From NCBI GenBank assembly GCA_964551635.1, contig CAZKDZ010000036.1, positions 1-44,782 on the forward strand: a stretch of DNA of 44,782 nucleotides. The letters run 5' to 3'. Below the pieces are notes generated by a model. That model was not told where the DNA came from. It saw nothing but the letters and a program-made list of their open reading frames with translations, and made no database searches. Shown piece after piece: positions 1 through 8,676 of this stretch. Made by a program: the position numbers and the translations under genes. Position 1 is the stretch's first letter. Every line of letters begins with the position of its first letter. Origin of the DNA: JAAXHE01 sp964551635. GTDB taxonomy: Bacteria; Latescibacterota; UBA2968; GCA-2709665.

Positions 1-858
1 GTCTTCCGGCGCCAGGCCGATCAACAGCGCGCCGGAGGAGATGACACCCAGCGGATCCAGATTGAATGCATCGCAGAGCAGTCGCGTTTCTTCCGAAGCG
101 AACAGCGCTCCCGCTTCCACGGAGAGGCCGCAGTCCGAAGCAGCGGCCAGTTCCCGAAGCGCGGTGGCAACGCCGCCTTCGGTGGGGTCGTGCATCGCGT
201 GCACCGGTGCGGTTTCGCAGGCGATGCGCGCCTCCTCGAGGATACTGATCCCGGGTGTGTGCAGGTATTCGCGCGCTGCACACAGGAGAACGGGATCGAA
301 CCCTCGATCCCGCAGTTCGTCTTTTTTCTCCCGAGCCAGAATGGCGGTGGCTTCGATTCCCAGCCCTTTTGTCAGCAGAATACGGTCACCCGTCTGCAGT
401 CCGCTGGACCGCACGAGGCGCTCCCGGGAGACTTCGCCCAGCATCTGGCCGGCGACGATCGGCCGGTCCAGACCGGCGGTGACTTCGGTGTGGCCGCCGC
501 ACAGCGAGACGCCGATTTCACCCGCGGCGCGCCGGAGCGAGTCGAAGATGCTCCGTACCAGCGCTTCGCTCGTCCGGCCTTCCGGCAGGAGAAGGGTGGC
601 CAGGAACCAGCGGGGAACGGCCCCCATCGTGGCGATGTCGTTGGCGTTGACGTGGACCGCGTAGTGGCCGATTTCGTCCGTGGCGAAGGTGATGGGGTCG
701 GTCTTTACCACCAGGCAGGTCTCACCAAAGTCAATAACGGCGGCGTCCTCACCCACCTGCGGCCCTACGAGAATGCGCTCGTCTTCGGTGCCGCAGTCGC
801 GCAGCAGGCCGGATAGCATTTCCAGCGGGAGTTTGCCGGGTGGCAGGAAAGCACACAT
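1..858 (-). CDS. AIR synthase-related (HypE/PurM-like) protein, 3' end outside window
   Basis: The minus-strand frame is open from an ATG at 858 to the window edge (286 codons, no stop seen), so the C-terminus is missing. The translation has the N-terminal PurM/AIRS fold signature: GEDAA near residue 36, an aspartate after VVKT near 53, and VNANDIATMGA near 70, followed by a GGHTEVT stretch near residue 120. These are the ATP-binding and dimer-core features of the AIRS/HypE/ThiL/SelD superfamily. Family members bind ATP in a cleft made by the dimer; this branch is usually annotated only as AIR synthase-related. No hydrogenase genes are nearby, so a true HypE role in hydrogenase maturation is not supported. 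A consensus promoter lies just upstream. The start is the only ATG before the conserved fold; its ribosome site is weak. Confidence 0.85.
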   Translation of the reverse strand, partial: MCAFLPPGKLPLEMLSGLLRDCGTEDERILVGPQVGEDAAVIDFGETCLVVKTDPITFATDEIGHYAVHVNANDIATMGAVPRWFLATLLLPEGRTSEALVRSIFDSLRRAAGEIGVSLCGGHTEVTAGLDRPIVAGQMLGEVSRERLVRSSGLQTGDRILLTKGLGIEATAILAREKKDELRDRGFDPVLLCAAREYLHTPGISILEEARIACETAPVHAMHDPTEGGVATALRELAAASDCGLSVEAGALFASEETRLLCDAFNLDPLGVISSGALLIGLAPED

Positions 859-913
859 GTCCGTGAGTTGTATGAGATGACAGGAAACAGAGTTGCGCGA
901 TCAACCGGAAATT

Positions 914-942
914 ACGATAGGCCAATTGCGGGGGGTTGTCAA
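914..942 (-). promoter_or_regulatory. Sigma-70-type promoter of the AIR synthase-like gene
   Basis: On the minus strand, TTGACA (942-937), a 17-base spacer, then TATCGT (919-914). The predicted transcript start is about 50 bases before the ATG at 858. The -35 box is perfect and the -10 matches 4 of 6. The promoter before ndk (30104-30132) has the same architecture. Confidence 0.6.
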
Positions 943-1036
943 CCATTTTGGGCGTTCATAACGCGATTTGCAGCCGGGATCGGGTGCAGGTGGAACGGAC
1001 GATGCATTGCCGCGCGGCGGCCGACCCCGTACAGGT

Positions 1037-2095
1037 TCAGAATTCGAAGCTGGACCGGAGCTCCGTCGTTCGGGGATCGTCGCAGAGGGGTACTGAGAGG
1101 ATTCGTCGCAGCTGCTCCAGACGCGATTCGGGGTTCCGCCACCGTTCCAGCAGCGGATGACGGGGATCGGACATGGCGTCGAGGAGCGATTGCGCGGCCA
1201 GGAGATGGAAGACGAAATGGTGCCCGTCCAGCATGGCCGAAATCTCCGCGGGTGGCTCCTTTCGGTATTCCGATGCAAGCGCGGCGTAACGAGCGGTCAG
1301 TGCGGGTGTCAGCACGCTGCAGGACCCGCCTACCGGCCGTCCGGCGCCGTGAGAGGTTGTATACTGCGTGAGCCGCCGTTCGGGCCAGTCCCAGCCGATT
1401 CTGGAGAATTCGATGAAACGGAGCGACTGCGTGGCCGGGTTGATGACGATGTTGCGGGCGTGGTAGTCGGTTGGACCGGGTAGCGGCGCCGCCTGTTCGA
1501 GGAACCGAAGAAGTTCGGAAAACGTGCCTGACGTTGCAGCGATCCGTTTTCCATTCGCTGATCCTGAGAGCCGGCTGCAAAGTTGCGGCAGGGCCCCGGT
1601 AAGACCTCCGGTTGTTCGCCGCCACGTCCGGCGCAGGTCCGGCGTGTAACAGCCCGGAAACGTCAGTGGAGCGAAAGCGTCAGCCTCTGCGCAAAAGATG
1701 GACTGAATCCGGGAGAAGCCATCGACGACCAGACGGCCGTACGCTCCCGCGGCGCCCTCCTGACAGACGTCGTCGAGCGTGTGGTCGCCGCACCATTCGA
1801 AACAGACCAGGTCGTGTTCGGTGTCGGCGGCATGGAGCTTCGGGACAGGCGCCCCTGAGAGCCTTGCGTGCACAAGCTGTTCAACCGCCAACAGATCGTG
1901 AGGTTCTCCCCGTACAAGGGGAGCGAAAACATGCTGCTTGGCAACGACGATTGAACCGTCGCCGAGGACGACTTTCCAGACGTTCGGGTGACCCGGGATG
2001 GTCTGGATTTCGTCAACCGTGGGCCCATTGCGAACGGCGGTGGGGGCGATCCGCCTGATGGCCTCGATCGTCGGTTCTGAGGAAGGCGCGCGCAT
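1037..2095 (-). CDS. Aminoglycoside phosphotransferase-like (APH/choline kinase fold) protein
   Basis: This 352-residue protein has the bacterial APH kinase-fold layout. A VVAKQ lysine near residue 53 fits the nucleotide-binding lysine. The catalytic loop reads TDYHARN near 209-215, matching the family pattern D-x-H-x-x-N. The segment that follows is FIEFSRIGWDWPERR near 227, equivalent to the usual I-D-F/W-E metal-binding motif. There the expected aspartate is glutamate (E229), which is odd, because that residue normally binds the second magnesium ion. Substrate cannot be told: the family includes antibiotic, sugar, homoserine and choline kinases. The gene begins 18 bases after the end of the DUF362 gene on the same strand, suggesting co-transcription. 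The start ATG is chosen for ORF length; no clear Shine-Dalgarno site is visible. Confidence 0.75.
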   Translation of the reverse strand: MRAPSSEPTIEAIRRIAPTAVRNGPTVDEIQTIPGHPNVWKVVLGDGSIVVAKQHVFAPLVRGEPHDLLAVEQLVHARLSGAPVPKLHAADTEHDLVCFEWCGDHTLDDVCQEGAAGAYGRLVVDGFSRIQSIFCAEADAFAPLTFPGCYTPDLRRTWRRTTGGLTGALPQLCSRLSGSANGKRIAATSGTFSELLRFLEQAAPLPGPTDYHARNIVINPATQSLRFIEFSRIGWDWPERRLTQYTTSHGAGRPVGGSCSVLTPALTARYAALASEYRKEPPAEISAMLDGHHFVFHLLAAQSLLDAMSDPRHPLLERWRNPESRLEQLRRILSVPLCDDPRTTELRSSFEF

Positions 2096-2113
2096 GGAAC
2101 GTTGGAGAAAGTC

Positions 2114-3385
2114 TTATTTGTGCTTTATCTGGCGCTTTCGCAGCGTGAGGAATTCCGGCGCTTCTCGAATACAGGAGACAAGGATGCGGAGCGATCGCCT
2201 GAAGGCGTTGAATCCGGTCCGGCGGATCTCGGCGGCGGCATCTCCCACCGCGTCGAATCCGTCGTCCGACGGGGCCAGAAGCTCCCAGTTCCTGAAAAGC
2301 CGGCCCCAGTCGCTTTCCAGCACGTCCCGCATCCGTTTTCGGGCCAGAAGCGGATACCAGAAGGTGTCGTGGTACAGGACGCTGGCCAGGTAGGACCACG
2401 GCGCAAGAAAGGTCTTGAGAGACCACTCCACGGGCTTTTTGAGTGGCCCCCAATAGATCTTGTGCTGCATCCTGGATGCGAACGTCATCCTGCGGAAGGG
2501 GCCCGCGAATCGCCAGTTTTCTTCGGCCGCGGAAGTATCTCCCAGAATCTGAATCTCGCGCGGGTCGCCGCAGCCCAGGCCCCGGTCGTGGGCGAGACGG
2601 ATGTATTTGATCGAAAGCGGATCCATCCCCATCATCCTGGCGGCTACCGCATCGATGGCGACCTGGTCCGCGCTGGCAAGGATGACGTTTTTGGTATAGG
2701 GTATCATGCATCGGGGACCGGGCCCGTCCCCGGCGAATGTGCCGTCCATCACCGCGAATACGCCGGGATGGATTTTCTTCTGGATCGTCAGGAGGTCCAC
2801 GAGGGTCTCGTGAATGACCGGATGGGTCCAGTGGCGCCGTTCGTTGAGGAGACCGCCGAAGGCATTTTTCATGGCGCCGGTTGTGGTTGTAAATACGTGG
2901 GTCTTTACGGTGGGCAGGTGGACGATGTTTTCGCCGATCAGGCGCCGGGGAATGTGGAAGCCGTCGGGGTAGACCTGGTTCAGGCAGAGGAATCCGTCCG
3001 CGAGATCGCCCACGGCATCGCGTATGTGGATCCACTCCTCGCCTTCGTACAGGTGGATATTACGCAGGCCGTGGGCGTTGACGACGTTGACCTGTTTATT
3101 CTCCCTTTCGCCCAGCCGGGCATCGATGACCACCGTCCGGTTGTGGCAGGCGTGGATCAGGTCCTTGCGATAGCCGTCCCTTGCCATTGCGCGGATCACG
3201 CCTTCGAGCTGCCAGGGGGTCGTGGAACTGCCCGGGTAGAAGAAATGCCAGGAAATATTGACTTTCAGGGCGGTATCGAGCTTCCTGTCCAGGACGTCCT
3301 GGTACCCTGCCAGGTTCAGGAGCCTGTGGTAGTCCTTCAAGACTGTTGCAGGTCTGGTTTTCAGGATGGCGACCCGGCTCTGCAT
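2114..3385 (-). CDS. DUF362 domain-containing protein
   Basis: A 423-residue soluble protein with DUF362 features: an N-terminal NISWHFFYPGSSTTPWQLEG stretch, then HLPTVKTH followed by TGAMKNAFGG near residue 170, and an ADQVAIDAVAARMMGMDPL segment near 240. In the family these form the core of a domain often fused to ferredoxin-like clusters. No CxxCxxC cluster motif is seen here, so this is the cluster-free type. The molecular function of DUF362 is not established. It lies between the UbiA-type gene and the APH-like kinase, all on the same strand, with short gaps. No strong ribosome site precedes the ATG at 3385. Confidence 0.85.
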   Translation of the reverse strand: MQSRVAILKTRPATVLKDYHRLLNLAGYQDVLDRKLDTALKVNISWHFFYPGSSTTPWQLEGVIRAMARDGYRKDLIHACHNRTVVIDARLGERENKQVNVVNAHGLRNIHLYEGEEWIHIRDAVGDLADGFLCLNQVYPDGFHIPRRLIGENIVHLPTVKTHVFTTTTGAMKNAFGGLLNERRHWTHPVIHETLVDLLTIQKKIHPGVFAVMDGTFAGDGPGPRCMIPYTKNVILASADQVAIDAVAARMMGMDPLSIKYIRLAHDRGLGCGDPREIQILGDTSAAEENWRFAGPFRRMTFASRMQHKIYWGPLKKPVEWSLKTFLAPWSYLASVLYHDTFWYPLLARKRMRDVLESDWGRLFRNWELLAPSDDGFDAVGDAAAEIRRTGFNAFRRSLRILVSCIREAPEFLTLRKRQIKHK

Positions 3386-3421
3386 AACAGGTGCTTTCGA
3401 GCGGTGGCGAACGTGGAAACA

Positions 3422-3447
3422 GGATGGACTTTATCAACGGGCTGCTA
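3422..3447. repeat. Half copy of the 105-166 bp palindromic repeat family
   Basis: The stretch from GGATGGACTTTATCAACGGG to GCTGCTA matches the outer arm of the copies at 20006-20171 and 29529-29633 (for example GGATGGGCTATTTCAACGGG then CTGCTA in the latter). Only one arm is present. It sits just past the 3' end of the UbiA-type gene. Confidence 0.7.
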
Positions 3448-3458
3448 AGGAGTCCGGG

Positions 3459-4328
3459 TTACTTGAAGTAGAGCAGGGCAAACACGGCAAGAAACCAGAG
3501 GCCGCCGTTGATCAGCAGCGATGGATCGCCCAGAATGGTTGAAGATGGATTACCGCCCTGGTCTTTGGCATAAACGAGATAGAGGTAGCGCAGAAGCCCG
3601 TAGATCACGAAGGGTATGGTGAGATTGAGATGCGGCGTTCCGAGCTTCTGTGCGACGTCGGGCGACATGGTGTAGAGCGCATAGGAAACGAGGGCGCCAG
3701 CGGTGACGACTGCGATCATCTGGTCCAGGAACCGCGGCGTGTATTCATCCAGAATGCGGCGGTGCCCTCCCGCCCCGGATTCCAGGAGGATCAGTTCCTG
3801 ACGGCGTTTGACGAACCCCATGAACAGCGCCAGCAATACGGTACACAGGATGAGCCACGAGGAAATCTCCACGCTGATGACCAGTGCGCCCGCGATGGCT
3901 CGCAACAGGTATCCTGTGGCGATGATCATCACGTCCAGGATGACGACGTGTTTCAGATAGAGAGAATAGGCAACATTCATCAGCCCGTAGGCCAGCAGGA
4001 CCCATCCAAATGAGGTACTCAGCAGAAAGGCCGGCGGAAATACCAGGAGGGCGATCACGATTGCGGCGGCGGACGCCGCGCCAGGACTCAACAGCCCCGA
4101 AGCAATCGGCCGGTTGCGCTTCTCGGGGTGACGGCGATCGGATTCGATGTCTCGAATGTCATTCAGAAGGTAGACCGCGCTCGAAATGAGGCAGAAGAGT
4201 ACGAATGCGGCGCCGCTGCGCAACAGATAGCGGCCGTCGAGCAGGTGGGCTGAGAAGACCAGCGGGGCGAGTACGAACACGCTCTTTATCCACTGGTTCG
4301 GCCGGAGGGATCGAATGAGAGGAAGCAT
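3459..4328 (-). CDS. UbiA prenyltransferase family, decaprenyl-phosphate phosphoribosyltransferase-like
   Basis: A 289-residue integral membrane protein with about eight or nine hydrophobic helices. The first UbiA aspartate motif is clear: NDIRDIESDRRHPEKRNRP near residues 56-74, with the KRNRPIASG continuation typical of the decaprenyl-phosphate phosphoribosyltransferase (DPPR synthase) branch. The N-terminal RSLRPNQWIKSVFVLAPL also fits that branch. Members transfer 5-phosphoribose from PRPP to a polyprenyl phosphate at the inner membrane; in actinobacteria this starts arabinan precursor synthesis. What the product would be used for here is unknown, as no DprE1/DprE2-type partner is in the window. 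The start ATG at 4328 directly abuts a low-complexity tract, and no ribosome site is visible. Confidence 0.85.
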   Translation of the reverse strand: MLPLIRSLRPNQWIKSVFVLAPLVFSAHLLDGRYLLRSGAAFVLFCLISSAVYLLNDIRDIESDRRHPEKRNRPIASGLLSPGAASAAAIVIALLVFPPAFLLSTSFGWVLLAYGLMNVAYSLYLKHVVILDVMIIATGYLLRAIAGALVISVEISSWLILCTVLLALFMGFVKRRQELILLESGAGGHRRILDEYTPRFLDQMIAVVTAGALVSYALYTMSPDVAQKLGTPHLNLTIPFVIYGLLRYLYLVYAKDQGGNPSSTILGDPSLLINGGLWFLAVFALLYFK

Positions 4329-4640
4329 AGAGAATACGAGAATACGAGAAGACGAAACTACGAAACGACTAAAAACCAGGAAGCGAAAGCCAAACTACGA
4401 ATAACCCGAATAAACGCGAATAAACAAGAAGACGAGAAGACGAAAATACGAGAATACGAAAATACGAAGAAACGAAAATACGAAAAGGCGAGACTACGAG
4501 ACTACGAAAAGGCGAAAGACGAAAGGCGAAACTGCGAATAACGCGAATAAACGAAACTACGAGACTACGAGACTGCGAAGAGGCGAGACTACGAGACTAC
4601 GAGAATACGAAAAGGCGAGAAAACCAGAAAGCCAGAAGAC
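4329..4640. repeat. Degenerate purine-rich short-word repeat tract
   Basis: This stretch is built from words such as ACGAGAATACGAGA, ACTACGAGACTACGAG and AACGCGAATAAACG, repeating at about 7-8 bases with much drift. The plus strand is strongly A/G rich and poor in T. No plausible gene lies in it. It fills most of the 623-base gap between the UbiA-type gene and the Omp85 fusion gene. The remaining part holds the palindromic element at 4714-4881. Confidence 0.75.
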
Positions 4641-4713
4641 AAATGATGTGTTCCCGCTCATTCGTAGTTTCGTAAAGCGTGACTGTGAATAATCCGCGGG
4701 TGAAATCAATTCC

Positions 4714-4881
4714 TTAGAAGCTGTTTTAAAATTACCGGTGAGTTCCCGAGCGCGAGCGAAAAAGTGGCGGACAAGGCGGGAAAACCCGCCCATATTTGTC
4801 TATACGGGTGGGTTTGACCAACGTCGACCGGCGCTTTTGCAGCCGTGCGAAGACCGCTGGGAATTTTAAGACAGCTTCTTA
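4714..4881. mobile_element. MITE-like element with ~20-bp terminal inverted repeats
   Basis: The left end AGAAGCTGTTTTAAAATTACC (first base 4716) pairs with the right end, whose reverse complement is AGAAGCTGTCTTAAAATTCCC (from 4879). That is about 19 matches of 21. Inside are a perfect GGCGGG-AAAA-CCCGCC hairpin near 4775-4790 and a longer imperfect palindrome around 4783-4817. No transposase reading frame fits in 168 bases, so it would be non-autonomous. A clear target-site duplication was not found. Confidence 0.65.
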
Positions 4882-4951
4882 CGAAACGGCGCGAAAACGG
4901 GGATCGAATCTGCGGCAGATCGATCCCCGATCGGAACACAGACTACGCTCT

Positions 4952-7900
4952 TCAGATGGTCAGACCGAAGTAGATCCGGCTATTGTCAATATCGCGGCCC
5001 TGAATGGTATCGCGGGTGGGAAAGGCGATCTGGAAATAACCGTATAGAGGGAGTCGGTAGTGCGTGAACATCTGCATTCGGAGCTCGAAACCCCAGTCAG
5101 TAAGGAATGCGGAGCGTTTGAACCTGTCTTCTGAATCAAGCCATGCGCGAAGGCTCTCGAAGTTCCCTGTCGCGCCGGTTTCCACAAAGAGAGTCCCGTA
5201 GACCTTGTCAAAATGGAAGGGCGGCAGCTCTTTGGCAGCATGCTTGAAGATTGGAAACGTCAGGCTGGCTCTCGCGAGCAGGGCTTTTCCGCCTGACGTG
5301 GAGAAATACGGATACCCTCTAAGCGTGCCGAGCCCGCCCAGGTAGTACCTCAGGGGATAGTAGAATACGCCCTCTGCGGCGGAGGTGTTTTCCTGTACGT
5401 CCTTGATGGGCTTGTCCTTGTAAGCGAGGAATCCCTGCAGGGCCAGCGTGGCTCTTCCGGGCAGACCGATGAATTCGTTCCAGGAGAAGATGTACTCGTT
5501 GATTCCGAGCTTGGTCGGGTCCGACAGGAACGTCGGAGTGGCAACGCCGTCCTGATTCAGCTGGGACCTGAAGAGCGAGTCGGTAACGGAGGCGTTGATG
5601 CGCCGGTACCTCAGGGTGATCGCCCTGCCCCGGGACGGGTTCACGAATGTATCCTTTGCGGGCAGGAAATTGAAGTATCGCCATCCCACTGTTACATCGT
5701 TGCTCTTGAAAAAGCTGAGGTCGCGATACAGGAAATCGTCGAAAACAACCTCGTCTTCGCCCAGGCCCGGAATCTGGTCGGTTATGTCGGATATCACGCC
5801 GGCTCTGTTCTGGACCAGCCTCGTGCTGTCCAGTATAACCTGTTTCGTGTGGGTGCTTTCCTTGTACCTCCTGTGGCCCCAGGTCATTGAAAGCACCTGA
5901 CGCCTTCCGATGCTGGCTTCGACGCCAACCACAAAATCATTGAAGATGTTTTTGTACTTGTCTTCCTGGGTGAGCGATAGATTCGTGAAACTGGTCACCC
6001 CCGGCACCAGCCGAAGCGTGTCGTCGATCACGATCTGCAACGTGCCCGACGTGGTATCCCTCCGGGAATCCACAATACCTCGATCGATCTGGCTGTTTAT
6101 GGTCTGTTGGCTGGCGCCAATGAAGAACCGCGGCGCGTACGTCCGGTCTTCGGTGTGGACCGCCGGCAGCCCCTTCGTGTAGAACGCGGAAAAATTCGAG
6201 TTCAGGTCCACGCCTTTTTTCAGGTTCTTGCCAATGGTAAAGCCGGCGTAGATATTGTCGCTTCCAAGGAGGTCTCCCCAGGCGGCTTCCGCGCCCGCGC
6301 TCAGTTGATCCAGGCCGAACCGGTTGCCGATAAAGGTCGGCCCCAGCACCAGGATGGGCACCACGCCGATGGAGGCCAGGCGGGGGGCGTACCGGCCGGT
6401 GTTGAACAGGTCGCCGATTTTCTTGCCCTTGTAGATGCTGCTGTAGTCCCGCACCAGGGAATCGGCCTTCGCGGCCTCCGCAACGCCGGACTTCCGGATG
6501 CGGTATATGTTGTAATTCGCGGCGTGGTAGCCCGAGTAGAGGATTTCGTCGCCGTCGGGCGATACCGAGGGCGAAAAGGCGCCGCCGATGACGTTCGTGA
6601 GCTGTTCCTGTCTTCCCGTTGCCAGGTCGAGGGTATAGATGTTGAAGATGCCGGTCCGGTCGGAAGCGAATACGATACCGCCGCCGCCGGGCAGCCATGC
6701 CGCGTCGCGTTCATCGGCCCTGGTATTGATAATCACTTCAAAGCCCGCGTTGTTGGCAAAGGCCAGGCTGTCGGGGAAGGCGACCATGCTGTCGCGACGT
6801 GCGGCTTCCGCCAGCGCGAGGCTGTCGGCCTCGGCCTGGGCGCTGTCCACTTCGGTTTCGGCTTTCTTCCTTTCAGCGATGCGTTCGGCCAGCTCTTCTT
6901 TCGCGGTTTTCTTCGTATCGGTTTTCTTCGGCCGGGGCGTGGCGTCCGCGTTGATTACGGCAATGTCCCGGTCTTCCCCTCGAAAGATGCCGAACAGCAG
7001 CCTGCTGCCTCCTTCCGACCACCGGGGCGTGTAATATTGCGTCCCGTTGTTGTTGTTGGTCAGATATCGTATGTCCGTGCCGTCGATGTTCACGATGCCG
7101 AGGTTGGATGTCCCGTCCCGGTTCCCGACGAAGGCGATTTCCGTGCCGTCCGGAGACACGGCGGGGTCTCTCCCACGCAGGCCGACCGTGACCCGGCGTT
7201 CCTTGCGCATGGTGAGATCGAAGATGAATATATCCCAGTTGCCCCCGACGGATTTGCTGTAGACCAGGCTGTTGCCGTCGGGTGTCCAGGAGAAGGGCAG
7301 ATTGACGAATTTCCCGTACTTCCTGCTTCTGGCCACCTTTGTCAGTTTTCGCGTGGCCAGATCCATCACGAGCATTTCCATGATCGCGTAGTCGCTTCCC
7401 TCGTTACTGATGAACGCCATTTTCGTGCCGTCGGGCGAGTACGTGGGGAAGTGTTCCACGTCGCCGCGGTCGGAGAGCAGTTCGCCTTCACGCTCTCCTG
7501 CGGCCCGGATGGAGTCCGCAAGGGCGCCGTATTTGCGATCGAGATGCGCGGTCCAGTCGTTATAGAGAACGGGCGCCGAGATCCCCGTACCCTTTTTTAC
7601 GGCGGATTTGAAGTTGACGATCGGCCTGTCGCGGGACATGGCGCGCACCGAGTCCGGACCGTAGGTGTCGGCCAGGTAGTTCAGAAACGCATAACCCTGG
7701 TTGTAGACCTGTTCCGACTTGAAGCCATCCTTGCCGAAGACGTTCATGTCGGTATATGAGAGCAGGTCGTCTTCGAGCGCGGCCATCCGGAGGATCATAT
7801 CCCGGTGGGTGTCCCAGATGTCTCCACCGTACTTCTCCGATTCAAACTGGGCGATACCCTCGGCGTACCAGTTCGGCATGGCGGAGTGGTAGATCGGCAG

Positions 7901-8518
7901 AAAGAAGCCGAAGTCCGGATTCTGGTTGGAGCGGCTGCTGCCGAGAAGGCCGAATACGAACGGCATGCTGTTGTGGGAAGCTTTGAGCGTGATGTGGTGG
8001 GTGAGCTCGTGGGTAAAGACGTCGCGCACCCAGTCGTGTGTGCCCCGCGAGTCCCAGTTGAGGGGCGTGGCGCCGAACGAGATGAGATTTCCAAGGTAGA
8101 ACGAGAAGGCGTTGCCCAGGATGTCGATGTCCGAAACGACCACGTGAACCGGGGCGTAGCGTTCGATGGAACCCGGATAGTGGCGGGAAATCTTCTCGAA
8201 TGTGTCGTCCGCGATTTCCGCGATTCGCCGCGCCGTATTCTCCGCTTCCGCGTAATAGATGGCGAAATACTTCGTGCGGATTGCACGTGCTCCGGGCACG
8301 TGCAGGCCGAGCAGGGCGGGGAAGAAGTGACGCTCGTGACGCTCCCAGGTGTAATCGGGCATGGTGCGGTTCAACGGCACGTCGGCGATGTCAACGGTGG
8401 GGCCGTGTTTGTACTTTCTGGGGAACTGCTGGGCGCTGGAAGAGAACGGCGCACCGGTCGAAACGGCGATTATTACCGCGCTGATTAGGATGACGGACAG
8501 GTTCGTGGATCGGTTCAC
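4952..8518 (-). CDS. HEXXH peptidase / TolB-like propeller / Omp85 barrel fusion protein
   Basis: A 1188-residue protein starting at GTG 8518 with an AGGAG site six bases upstream; the reading frame remains open further upstream, but that part is an antisense-type shadow of oppF. Order of parts: signal peptide (about 1-30); a gluzincin-like peptidase region with HELTH at 170-174 and WYAEGIAQFESE near 217, as expected for zinc ligands; PD40/TolB-type propeller blades (repeated SPDG or TPDG followed by I/L-x-F/Y); a Lys/Glu/Ala-rich coiled-coil insert near 590-650; more blades; and a C-terminal beta barrel with the Omp85 LRGYPYFSTSGG motif, ending in an aromatic-rich strand. It is probably exported to the outer membrane with the peptidase and propeller in the periplasm. 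Substrate unknown. It follows oppF by 158 bases and may be separately transcribed. Confidence 0.85.
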   Translation of the reverse strand: MNRSTNLSVILISAVIIAVSTGAPFSSSAQQFPRKYKHGPTVDIADVPLNRTMPDYTWERHERHFFPALLGLHVPGARAIRTKYFAIYYAEAENTARRIAEIADDTFEKISRHYPGSIERYAPVHVVVSDIDILGNAFSFYLGNLISFGATPLNWDSRGTHDWVRDVFTHELTHHITLKASHNSMPFVFGLLGSSRSNQNPDFGFFLPIYHSAMPNWYAEGIAQFESEKYGGDIWDTHRDMILRMAALEDDLLSYTDMNVFGKDGFKSEQVYNQGYAFLNYLADTYGPDSVRAMSRDRPIVNFKSAVKKGTGISAPVLYNDWTAHLDRKYGALADSIRAAGEREGELLSDRGDVEHFPTYSPDGTKMAFISNEGSDYAIMEMLVMDLATRKLTKVARSRKYGKFVNLPFSWTPDGNSLVYSKSVGGNWDIFIFDLTMRKERRVTVGLRGRDPAVSPDGTEIAFVGNRDGTSNLGIVNIDGTDIRYLTNNNNGTQYYTPRWSEGGSRLLFGIFRGEDRDIAVINADATPRPKKTDTKKTAKEELAERIAERKKAETEVDSAQAEADSLALAEAARRDSMVAFPDSLAFANNAGFEVIINTRADERDAAWLPGGGGIVFASDRTGIFNIYTLDLATGRQEQLTNVIGGAFSPSVSPDGDEILYSGYHAANYNIYRIRKSGVAEAAKADSLVRDYSSIYKGKKIGDLFNTGRYAPRLASIGVVPILVLGPTFIGNRFGLDQLSAGAEAAWGDLLGSDNIYAGFTIGKNLKKGVDLNSNFSAFYTKGLPAVHTEDRTYAPRFFIGASQQTINSQIDRGIVDSRRDTTSGTLQIVIDDTLRLVPGVTSFTNLSLTQEDKYKNIFNDFVVGVEASIGRRQVLSMTWGHRRYKESTHTKQVILDSTRLVQNRAGVISDITDQIPGLGEDEVVFDDFLYRDLSFFKSNDVTVGWRYFNFLPAKDTFVNPSRGRAITLRYRRINASVTDSLFRSQLNQDGVATPTFLSDPTKLGINEYIFSWNEFIGLPGRATLALQGFLAYKDKPIKDVQENTSAAEGVFYYPLRYYLGGLGTLRGYPYFSTSGGKALLARASLTFPIFKHAAKELPPFHFDKVYGTLFVETGATGNFESLRAWLDSEDRFKRSAFLTDWGFELRMQMFTHYRLPLYGYFQIAFPTRDTIQGRDIDNSRIYFGLTI

Positions 8519-8632
8519 GTGCTTCTCCTGGACTTCGGGGGTTGGAATGGGCGGCCGCCGGGAGCCTGCGGGGCGCGCCTGGGCGCAGGTCCACAGTCCC
8601 GTCTGGCCCGTTTCGGCCGCGATTCGGCTATA

Positions 8633-8661
8633 AAAGTAAATAATTAGACTTGCGAAGACAA
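8633..8661 (-). promoter_or_regulatory. Possible promoter of the Omp85 fusion gene
   Basis: A short AT-rich island in GC-rich DNA lies between oppF and the fusion gene. On the minus strand TTGTCT (8661-8656), 17 bases, TACTTT (8638-8633), with TTATAG overlapping just beyond. Matches to consensus are modest. Confidence 0.3.
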
Positions 8662-8676
8662 CGAACAGTTCCAATT

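Noticed and set aside
2102..3448. 448-codon plus-strand frame
   Set aside because: Antisense to the DUF362 gene, which has clear family motifs.
6107..7759. 550-codon open frame on the plus strand
   Set aside because: Antisense to the propeller region of the fusion gene; Val/Gly/Arg-rich shadow composition with no motifs.
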